DNA of 64,000 nt from Branchiostoma belcheri. Lineage: Eukaryota > Chordata > Leptocardii > Amphioxiformes > Branchiostomatidae. Below, one piece after another: positions 27,301-39,300 of this stretch; the stretch's first letter is position 1, and each line of letters opens with the position of its first letter. The DNA lies in contig NW_017804642.1 in assembly GCF_001625305.1 (NCBI RefSeq), positions 981,114-1,045,113 of the forward strand, written 5' to 3'. The translations under genes were made by a program, and so were the position numbers. The notes under the pieces are model-generated. The model was not told the DNA's origin. It saw only the letters and a list, made by a program, of their open reading frames with translations, and searched no databases.

Positions 27301-30300
27301 CGTCGTGACTGTAGATTCTACTACTTGTTAGCTGGAGTGGTATGCAATGCAAGATAGATAAAAATGACAGACCTAAAGGCAAGTTCTCCGGCCATGGTGA
27401 GGAGTTTTAAAAATGCACCTTATCGTCAGTACATCATGTTAAGTAGCAAATTCTGGCTGAAATCAAAGAATGTGCAGTGCCACTTTCCAGTTGTAAGCTA
27501 GGATGTGAGCCACTGTGAACGAAATGAAGACTGAGGATAACGCGTGGACGTGTCCAGTTCATTACCAGCATTATACAAGCAAAAGACCATCATTTACCAC
27601 AGTGCGTAGACATGTACATGCTAATGTCAATGGCCAGCCTTCCAAGATACAAAAATTAATAGCAGCTACAACCAAAGGTAGGAGGGCGAAGAAACCAAGC
27701 TCCAGCAAAACTACATCAACAAATGGTGTGAACCTGTGCAGTTGAAGCCGTCTCCTTGAAAACCAACATCGCACGTGCATGTGTAAGACCCGTCCGTGTT
27801 GGTACAGGTGGCGTAGGCATCACATGTATCGTTCTGCAGCTGGCACTCATTTATATCTATAATTATAGAAATTGAGAGATAAATCTTATACTATGTACAC
27901 AAAAGAAGTTACTCAAGCAACTGGATATGATTTTGGAAACGTCAGACGTTTCATGAAGCATCCACTACCTTGCGTCAGTGACACTAGAGGAGTTGTCAGA
28001 AAAGCAGGTTTATAAGGACGAACTATTGATTGATATTCAAGTAAGTAAACTTTAAGGCAAATTTACTGTGTTGTATGTAAAGTATTATGGACAGCCATTC
28101 CTTCTGCTACAAGACAGAACAACAAAATTTTTGATAATTGTTAAACGGCCATAGCTGAAAAATATGTCTGTTTTAGTCATTTGTCTTACCTGTGCAATTG
28201 AAGCCATCTCCTTCATAGCCGTCCCAACATTCACATGTGAAAGACCCGTCAGTGTTGGTGCAGGTTGCATTCGCGTCACACGGATAGCTCTGACATTCAT
28301 CTATGTCTGTACACAGAAAATGAACGTAAAGAGATATTTTTGATCGTGGCTAAGAAAAGCGCCCGATCACGGAACGCCTGAAAAGAAGGCTAAGTGCTAT
28401 CCCAGTAAAACTGCAGAATTTGCAATTAACCATGCTCGCTTTGGGTCAATAATTATAATAATTGCGCAATGCTGAAATCTGTAGTAACCTGTACAGTTGA
28501 GACCGTCTCCGGCATAGCCAACTAAACATCGGCACTCATAAGAACCTGGCGTGTTGACACAGGTTGCATTGTCATGACAGGTCGTGTTCAGACATTCGTC
28601 GATATCTGCAAAGACAGTAAGCTTTCAAGTTAAAGAACGCAATGGTGGAATCTGTGTCACATGGGGGACAGTCTCAAGAAATTGAAAGTTTCATTTCGTT
28701 TATTGATACAGGGATACAACATATAACCCCAAAGGGCGGTTTCCATTGTGCCCTGGACTGTAAGCAACCCCAAAGACATAAAAGAATAAAAATACAACAT
28801 AAAGTAAGTGCTGAATAAACAAACTTATGTAAAAACACACTGATTGCTACTAAAATAGGCCCAAAAGAAGGTATTAGAAAATTTACAAGGAGTAACAATC
28901 AAATCGAGGAGGAGATATATCTTGGATAACCTAGACGTACCAAAACTGTATCTAAACCATTCTAACACAATCCAAAATACGACATATGTTATGTGAACCT
29001 GTGCAGTTGACACCGTCTCCTTCGTACCCAACATGGCACTCACACAGGTAGGACCCGATCGTGTTGGTACAATTCGCATTGGTATGGCAAGGATCAATGG
29101 TCTGGCACTCATCTTCATCTACAACAAAAGAAACATTTGGAGATGGTCAGCAACAAATCCCAAAAATAGTTTCATCAGGTTGGTAGTAGGACACAGGAGT
29201 TTTCTTTTACACAACCAAGATTGTATCAGCTAAGTTGCTTACGTTTTGATTGTGGAATTGTGTTCTCGTCGAAAAAGCGCCGCCCACATCCGGTCCGTGT
29301 ATTTACCGAAATATACGAATTGTACGAAATACAGTGCGAAATACACAAGAAGATGGTGATACCTACCGAAATACATAATGATTTGATGAGTAAATATCAC
29401 AGGCTGTTATATTTCAGCATAAGATAATGTATATATAGCCCCGGCGACAAGAAAAAGACAGAAAAGTGACTTGCCACCATCACGATGCCGTCTCGGCGCC
29501 ATCTTGTTTTCGCACGATGTTTGTTTTTAGCGGTATTTGAGTCATTTACACACGAAGAGTGTTGAAATCTACCGAAAACCTGAATGATTTGATGATCAAA
29601 CATCACAGTGTGCTATATGTCAGCATAAAATAATGTATATGTGGCCCTGCTGACAAGAATATTGGTGAGCACGGTCGGCCCGGCCGCCATCTTTGTGTTT
29701 ACTAAACACACACGCCATGTGTTTGTTTGTTTTTGTCCGAGTCATTTACACACACAAAGAGTGGTGAAATCTACCAAAACACAGTAGTAATAAGTTAACA
29801 TCACAAGGTACAATATTTCGACAAGAAATAATGTGTTACATAGGCATGTGACTGTAGAAATGCAACAGAAAATACTCCGCAAAAGTGTATTTCGCACTGT
29901 ATTTCGTACATTTCGTGTATTTCGGTAAATACACGGACCCCCTACATCAGCTACATATAGCAATGAGAAGCAGAACTCCAGTCAGAAGCTCTGAGGAAGG
30001 TGTCTGATAGACACCGAAACATAGCACTTAAGTGAGACAATCTTGGTTGTGTAAAGAAAACACCAGTGTATATCAGCAACAACTGTTTTGTGATATGTGA
30101 CACCATGCTCATACTTCATCATCTAATAACAAAACACAAACATGGGAATTTTGAACACAATGGCATGACTAAGGTTAAGTTACGACTTAAAAGATGTACT
30201 CCTTACCCGTGCAGTTGAACCCGTCTCCCACGTAACCTACAATACATTCACACGTGAAGGAGCCGTTGGTGTTGGTGCAGTTTGCATTGACGTCGCAAGG

Positions 30301-33300
30301 ATCTGTTAGACACTCGTCAATTTCTGAAAATGGAAATAAAATTGAAGAGAAAACAGTATGATACGAAACTAGCACTGGTGAAAAATCAAGCATTCTTAGA
30401 ATTGTACGTAAAATTGCATTTTCTTCAATAGAAATTACCAACCTGTACAGTTCAAGCCGTCGCCCTGGTAGCCTTCAAAACATTGGCAAGAGTAGCTCAG
30501 TTCGTCTATGTTCGTGCAGTTTGCATATGGGTTACATGGGGAGCTCCGGCATGGGTCAAAAACTGCCAAAATGGAAAAGAAAATACAATATAAAGTAAGT
30601 ATAGTGTCCATGATTGAGTATTTGTCGTTATTTTAGCAAATCTTCAATTACTTTTTACAATTTGCAAAGCAACAGCACAACGTTTACCTTCACCTGGTCT
30701 AGCCCAACAAACTACTCCACTGTTTACTGTTACTCAAAGTCATATATTCATAATGTATTAGCACCCCCTGCAACTCTGTTCTGCTTCATGATGTAACCCA
30801 ACACCACAATGGTGTTGCTACTGTATTAGTTACCATGGTGACAGACGTCTGGTCCAGGTGATTGACCATATTTGTTTGAAGAAGAAAAGGAAGAAGACAC
30901 CGGGTAAAACAATAATGTTTTCTTTCTACAAAGGTAAACATAAACAGGCTAAGAGGTGCTTACTGTATTCGCAGATGAATCGATGATCATCTGCACAGTC
31001 TTCAATCCACCAGTCCCACCGCGGAATCAAACCAGGAGCCATCAGGACACAGTCACTGTCATCTGCGTTGGCCAAGTCCACATTGTTTCCCGGGAAGCGG
31101 TTGAACGATCCCAGGGGAGTGTCATCGGAGTACAGGAACACTGCCTCATTCGCGCGATCATCTAAACCTGTTTAGGGAATTAGCATTCTTTGATGAATAG
31201 ATAAATAAACTTGATCGCATAACAATAGTACATTGTACGAAGTATGGCAGCTACCGCTGCATGAGGCTACAACAAGTAAATTTTAAGATTCATATAGGAA
31301 CTACCTTACCTCCTTTACATATCAATGACTATATGAACCTTGTCATGTTCAACTGTTTTTCCCAGTTGCTCCTACGTATGAGTTAACGAATTCTGTTACT
31401 TCATTAGTGATGCTGAAGAAGAGTGGTGGATGTCACTTGAAACGTCCGGAAATTATCTCCGTAATTTATCCAGTAGTTTTATTTTCCTATAAATATGATT
31501 TGAATATTCTAAAAAAATTTCACACATACCTATCCAGAAACTGACAGACTGGTTGATGTATGTCAGGATGTGATTCAGAAGAAACTGGTGAGTCTCATTG
31601 TTCATGACCCTGATAAGACGACCATCGTATAGGACACAGCTATCTTCCGCACCCTCGTAGTCTGTGGAACTGTTGCTGAAGAGGTAACAGCTTCTGTTGA
31701 ACGGCACGTAGCCTGGATGGCCCTGGCACGCTGGAAGTGAAAATATCACAATGGGACGGGTTTGTGGATTGCTGGTTCTTGGGGGTTATCATCAGCGATG
31801 CAAGTTTTTTTATGCCAACATTTCATGACTATAGACACGGCATCAACGCAGAGGACAAATACAGGACAGGACAATACTCATTTTTACTCGAGTTAAGGGA
31901 GGAAATTCATGTAAAGTGCCTTTTCCAAGGGCACAGGATCGGTGGCATGTCAGGACTCAACCCGGGACCTCTTGGTTCCGAGTCGAGCACTCTGCAGTCA
32001 CGCCACACGACCCCACAGCGATGCAAGTGCAACTGCAATTTTTTTTTTACTGGAGGGAAGTCATGGTAGAAATCGTACACTTAACTTTTATTTAACACTC
32101 ATCTTGCAAAATGAATATAATTTTATTTATATTACTTATAACAAATGGCTTGCCCCTATAGCTAATCTTTGCTGATTTCCAAGGAGGGGGCAGTGAACGA
32201 TAAAACGATACAACATGCAAAACCAAAATACACATAGATAACATAACATGGGTACAAAAATAGTAACACTGAGAAACATGAAAAAGAATTGTAGCCAACA
32301 AAAGTAGATAATAACAAGAACAACACAACCAAGTCGTCAAGTCATAGGCGTAGTCCAAAATCAGGTACAAATGCCGTTTTTAATTTGAAAATTGAATTTT
32401 GTGTTGGAAGCTACTTACAGAATGGTGGTGCCGTGGAGACTGGCATGGTGATGACCGTTGTAGCGTTTGTAACGTTCGGTGCGATGGTGGTTGGTGCTGC
32501 AGTAGTTGTGGTTGGTACTGCAATTATGTGCAATAGAGACTACAATGGCTACTTTCGTCCAGTCACACATTTCGTCTTAAAATTTATTTTTTATCTTATC
32601 TATTTCCTTGTTACAGATGTTTTAGAGGTCATTTTCTTTGTGAGCTGTTTATCATAAGTTACCTTTACTAATAAATCAGTCGTTTAGCTTGACTTGGAAT
32701 TCGAACTGCTGATGTATTCATTGTAAAGGTACCTAATACCAGCTCAGAAAAGAATAGAAATAGTTATGCCTTCAAGTACCAGAGTTATCAACCAAGGATT
32801 GAGGTGTTCAAAAACTTAATATTCTTTCCTAGAACTATTGCAGAGTGGAACTCTTTGTTACCAAGTACAGTAGGGGCATTATCATTAAGATAGCTTTAAA
32901 CAATGTTTAGAGTTAGATTTTCAAGGGTTAGGTGTATGTGTAACAAGTCGTTCGGTGTAATGTAGCCATAGGCCGCCGCGTTGCATGCCTGGTGTGTTAT
33001 ACAGAAGCTGGCTATACAGTACAGATACAGAAAGGATGCCTTGAATGATCTTACCAAACTCGCAGATGTACAGGTAATCTGGATCTGAGCATCTCTCCGG
33101 AACCCAGTCCCACGGCGTTGTCAGTCCCTTAGCCATCAGTACACAGTCCTTCCCTTCCTGGTTATAAGGGCCCACATCCCCAGCCGGCCAGCGGTTGAAG
33201 GATCCCAAGGCAGTTCCATCCGAGTAGTTGAACTGCCCCTCTACCGCCCTGTCATCTAAACCTGCAGAATACACCAATCAGAGAGCTGTTTGAAAACAAA

Positions 33301-36300
33301 CTCAATTCGGTTGCATTCATGTGTATCATATGATATTTGGCTTATTTTAACACTGTCGCAAACATAGCTGCCAGAATGGCTGAATTATGTTGTGAAATGA
33401 CAACAAATTCAGTAAGAGACATATTTATATGTAAAACACTTAAGGACAGGAACAATCTATACAAAAGATTGCCGGACTAAGAGATACCAGTAAAAAGTAA
33501 GAATAGTTCGACAAGTTAAAATATAACAGCACAACTATCAAGGCCTAATTGTCAGGCCTAATTGGTACAAATAGTCAAGAGCAAACGGATGTCTCACTGC
33601 ATGTGGTTCAAAAGTTCTATCATACATTGTATATGACATGTTCATCGATGACAATTGCTCTTATTGCAAGTGCCATATACAGACATCTCCAAGTCAACCA
33701 CATAAGCACTTGGTACGTCGTCTCTTTTACTTCTTGAGAAATGTGTATCCACCAATTAGTATTATCCTGGCACATCAGTTTAGTAAATTAGGTTCCTACC
33801 TATCCAATAACTCGTTGCTCCATCTGTGTAGGTTTCAATGTAGTCAACGAGGAACTGGTGTATGCCGTCGTCAAAGACCCTGGCCAGACGGCCGCTGTTG
33901 GCGATACAGCCTTGCTCGGCGCCCGGATAGTCCGTGGTGGCGTTACTGAAGTGATAGCAGTCGTCTCCGAAGGGCACGTAATCATCTAACCCTGGGCATG
34001 CTGAATGGTGGTATGATAATAATGATAATAAATGGTTTATCGAACAAACAATACCAGTGCAATCGCAGCCTTTTATAGAGCTGAATTGATGCAGGGTTTA
34101 CAATGATCACATAATACACATGATCATATTTGCTCCTCCCACACTTTTGTGGAACTGTCGCAAGGGTCTGTGCGGCTTCCATTCAGCGCCACCAGGTGAC
34201 CTCAACACGATCACTCGATGCTTTCTTTCTATATTNNNNNNNNNNNNNNNNNNNNATATAGGAACTACCTTACCTCCTTTACATATCAATGACTATATGA
34301 ACCTTGTCATGTTCAACTGTTTTTCCCAGTTGCTCCTACGTATGAGTTAACGAATTCTGTTACTTCATTAGTGATGCTGAAGAAGAGTGGTGGATGTCAC
34401 TTGAAACGTCCGGAAATTATCTCCGTAATTTATCCAGTAGTTTTATTTTCCTATAAATATGATTTGAATATTTTAAAAAAATTTCACACATACCTATCCA
34501 GAAACTGACAGACTGGTTGATGTACGTCAGGATGTGGTTCAGAAGAAACTGGTGAGTCTCATTGTTCATGACCCTGATGAGACGACCGTCATATAGAACA
34601 CAGCTATCTTCCGCACCCTCGTAGTCTGTGGAACTGTTGCTGAAGAGGTAACAGCTTCTGTTGAACGGCACGTAGCCTGGATGGCCCTGGCACGCTGGAA
34701 GTGAAAATATCACAACGGGACGGGTTTGTGGATTGCTGGTTCTTGGGGGTTATCATCAGCGATGCAAGTTTTTTTATTCCAACATTTCATGACTAGACAC
34801 GGCATCAACGCAGATGACAAATACAGGACAGGACATTTTCAATTGACTGTCAGAGTTAAGTGAGGAAATTCATGTCAAGTGCCTTAAAGTTTCCCAAGGG
34901 CACAAGATCGATGTCAGGACTCGAACTCGTTTTTAATTTGAAAATTGAATTTATGTCTTGAAGGCTACTTACAGAATGGTGTCGCCGTGGAGACTGGCAC
35001 GGTGATGACTGTTGTAGCATTTGTAACGTTCGGTGCGATGGTGGTTGGTGCTGCAGTAGTTGTGGTTGGTACTAAAATACAGTAGATGTGCAATAGAGTA
35101 CAACTTTCGTCCTGTGACACATTTCGTCTTAAAAAAAATTTGTTACAGCTGTTTTAGGGGTCTCTTTTTTTCTTTGTGGGCAATTGATTAATATAAATTA
35201 CATGTACTGATAAATCAGTCGTATTGGAATTGGAATTCAATCTACTTGAGTCTTCATTATCAGCTCAGAAAAGGCTAGAAATAGCCATGCCTTCAAGTAC
35301 TAGAGGGCCCCCTAGAGTTATCAACCAAGGATTGAGGTGTTCAAAAACTCATTCTTTCCTAGAACTATTGCAGAGTGGAACTCTTTGTCACCACGTACAG
35401 TAGGGGCATTATAATCAGATAGCTTTGATTAAGCGGAGCTGGTGTGTTACGCTGCAGGGCAGTTATACCGGCTATACAGATACAGATACAGAAAGGATGC
35501 CTTGGATGATCTTACCAAACTCGCAGATGTACAGGTAGTCAGGATCTGCGCATCTCTCTGGAACCCAGTCCCACGGTGTTGTTAGTCCCTTAGCCATCAG
35601 CACACAGTCCTTCCCTTCCTGGTTATACGGGCCCACATCGCCAGCCGGCCAGCGGTTGAAGGATCCCAAGGCAGTTCCATCCGAGTAGTTGAACTGCCCC
35701 TCTACCGCCCTGTCATCTAAACCTGCAGAATACACCAATCAGAGCTGTTTGAAAACAAACTCAATTCGGTTGCATTCATGTGTATTGTATGATATATGGT
35801 TTATTTCAACACTGTCGCAAACATAGCTGCCAGAATGGCTGAATTGTGTTGTGAAATGACAACAAATTCAGTAAGAGACATATTTATATGTAAAACACTA
35901 GGACAGGAACAATCTATACAAAAGATTGCCAGACTAAGAGATACCAGTAAAAAGTAAGAATAGTTCGACAAGTTAAAATATAACAGCTCAACGATCGTGC
36001 CTAATTGTCAGTTGGTACAAATAGTCAAGAGCAAACGGATGTCTCACTGCATGTGGTTCAAAAGTTCAATCATGTATGGTAGGGCACTGTTAGATGTGTA
36101 AGGTGTGTAGATATGACATGTTCATCGATGACAATTGCTCTTATTGCAAGTGCCATATACAGACATCTCCAAGTCAACCACATAAGCACTTGGTACGTCG
36201 TCTCTTTTACTTCTTAAGAAATGTGTATCCACCAATTAGTATTATCCTGGCACATCAGTTTAGTAAATTAGGTTCCTACCTATCCAATAACTCGTTGCTC

Positions 36301-39300
36301 CATCTGTGTAGGTTTCAATGTAGTCAACGAGGAACTGGTGCGTGTCGTCGTCAAAGACCCTGGCCAGACGGCCGCTGTTGGCGATACAGCCTTGCTCGGC
36401 GCCCGGATAGTCCGTGGTGGTGTTACTGAAGTGATAGCAGTCATCTCCGAAGGGTACGTAACCATCTAATCCTGGGCATGCTGTGGTATGATAATAATGA
36501 TAATACATTGTAAATGGTTTAATTTATTGAACAAACAATACCCGTGCAATCGCAGCCTTTTATAGAGCTGAATTGATGCAGGGTTTACAATGATCACATA
36601 ATACACATGATCATATTTGCTCCTCGCACACTTTTTAGGAACTGTCGCAAGGGTCGTGTGCGGCTTCCATTCAGCGCCACCAGGTGACCTCAATACGATC
36701 ACTCGATGCTTTCTTTCTATATTGATGGAATTTGCCTTGGAAATTTCGTACAAGATGTATTTTCCTTTGACGGCGAGTGTCTGACAGTGATAATACTATG
36801 AACCACTGCTGGTGTAAAAAAAATTTTCACTCACGATCAGGTTCACAATGTGTCCCGTTGCCGATGAAGTCTTCCATACATGTACAGATGAATCCGTCGT
36901 ATGTATCTTTACATGTTGCGTTTGCAGAACAATTGTGCGTCCCGTCCTCACACTCCTCAGGGGCAACATCGATATCTTCGGCTGGAGAGAAGATGGGATT
37001 GATTAGAGGTAACTAGAGAGGTAACATTTGCAAAGCAAATGCATAATGTTTACCTTCGCATATGGTCTGCTCTGTTAATTCTTACTAAAACACATACATA
37101 CATACATGAAATCACCACAAGGCTATAAAATTGCAACATTATATAATCCAACACCAGTTACCATGGCGAGAGACAGTCAGGTTCAGGTCAGAGGTCATAC
37201 ATAAACATAGACATTTACACAAGAATGGGGAATAGTACACGCATTGTAGTAATATAATAACGCATTTACAACATGCAACTGTAATTGTGTTAAATTTTTG
37301 TAACACTTTGTAAATCTTTGTCGTGTATAATTAGTGTATTGTTAAAATGATATAAAACATTTGTAGAGAAATACTGTGTAATGATCCCATACATGACTAC
37401 AAACTAAGTTCTTTCACTAAAATGTGCACATATTCAAACTGACGAACCTTGCATTCCAACTATAGTCCGGTTGGTGTCGAGGGTCAAATTCCCAAGTTCA
37501 GTCATGTTCGCGAACATGTCATCCAGGGTAGGCACGTCAGGTTCGGTAACATTCACCTCTATACCGACCACAACGCTTCCTTCCCTACAATACACATGTG
37601 AAAAACTTTCAGACATGGAAATTATATCCGTAGATAATTTCATCACGTTGGTAAACGAATGAATAGCATTTCTTTGATCACAACCATTTTATTTTTTACG
37701 AGCCAACGTTTCGATGACCGTCTGTCAAGAATTGCCCTGATGAAGATGACAGACGGTCATCGAAACGTCGGCTCCTAAAAAAATAAATGGTTGTGATCAA
37801 AGAACTTTGCTATTCATGGAAATTATATTCGTATTAACTGCACATAGCGAATAACAACCGCCATTGCCAAGAATTGACAATTATGACTTGCACGCGAATT
37901 AGATAACAATGCATACGTACCGTATGTAAATTATGTTAAAACTGACGAGCAAGTGTCCAACACCTCGAGTGATAAAACCGAAGATGCTCCACAACTGTAA
38001 AACAACCATCACGGTATACATTTTGTTCATAGTGAATGTGAAAAAATAGACGATCTTTGAACAGTTCCCAGTAAGTCACAGACGATATCTAAATGTAAAT
38101 ACCATTATATTGGTATTACAGCATGGCCATCTGGATGTTTATGGTAGCAATAATAAGCTATCATATCAACTCTTAGGCCACTTAGAACACATTTCTCGTA
38201 TTAGAACGTGTTTTCAAGACTTTCAGAGATAGCAAAAATGTTCATACCAGTGGCTTGCGGTTCTTCATGTTTAGAAAGTGCCCCACCATAGTGACAAGAA
38301 GCGTATTAGAAACATTTTTTAGAAGTTTGCACTTTTATCACTTACCAGTTGTAGGATATATCGTTGCAATGCTGCTTCCCTAGCCGGATTTCTGTGTACA
38401 TCTGCATACTCTGGGTTTATTATCACAATGGAGATGTAAACGATAACCAATCCTGTAAGAAAAATCAAATGAAAATCTGAAAATCATTTTAAATAGCTAT
38501 AGGCACTTATAGATGTGTTGTGCAACATTCAGCAGTCTTGTCACAAAAATGTACGATATATCTACAATGTAACTATTTTATTAAGTATGGATAGGCTACA
38601 TGATAATCATGGCAATGCCCCGCCTTGAGTTTATCCTCGGGGTATATGGTGAGATAATCCCTGGTCAGCTGCGATAACCACCGAACAAACCACCGAGTGA
38701 GCGGCCCTTTATTGACATCGTTTGGTGCACTAATAAATTGATTAAACTCAGAATAGTCACAAAGTGAAACTTACTGTTGCATATCCGTCCGTCCCCATGG
38801 TAGTTTGGTCGACATGTACAGTTGTGGTCTCTGCCTGGACGGTTGTCACAGTCAGCATGTTCATGACAACCGTGGTTCCCCATCACACATTCATCCTCTA
38901 CACAAAAGCAGAAATTTTAGCTTTGGTTAGTTATTTTTAGTAATGAAAATTATTGTCTTCAAAAAAACTCATTATGGTAAATTCATGGAATAGTAGGAGT
39001 GCTATCCCATTGATTCACCATATAGAGAACTTCTGAATCTCCTTCTGGTAAATTAGTGGGATTGTAACCGTGCTATCCACTTAATTTACCATATAGAGAA
39101 ATTGGTAGTTAAAAAAGATATACATAGGGATATACAAATTAGATACACTTATCCACGTATGGGATGTGATACAAACATGCGAATAGATTGCTATGATGAT
39201 AGTAAAGTTTTAAATTCCTGCCCGAGGGCTAATTGCAAATAACGAAAAAAGAAAATTGAAAGAGTACCAAATCTACATAATAAAAGGTAATTGTGTAAAA

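Larger units (their letters stand above)
31290..34235 (-). repeat. Lectin block, copy I (matches 34256-36721)
   Basis: Direct repeat of the segment 34256-36721: same exon order and nearly the same introns, including repeat elements, with scattered substitutions and indels. The run of N lies exactly at the joint. Most likely two alleles assembled in tandem. Confidence 0.85.
34256..36721 (-). repeat. Lectin block, copy II (matches 31290-34235)
   Basis: Second version of the lectin block. Exon proteins differ from copy I at only a few residues; the introns differ by indels, including SINE content. The CTLD-B second exon is missing here because the block ends at the gap. Confidence 0.85.

Noticed and set aside
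34107-34350. ORFs running through the N run
   Set aside because: Translation across unknown bases is meaningless; same for 60995-61327.
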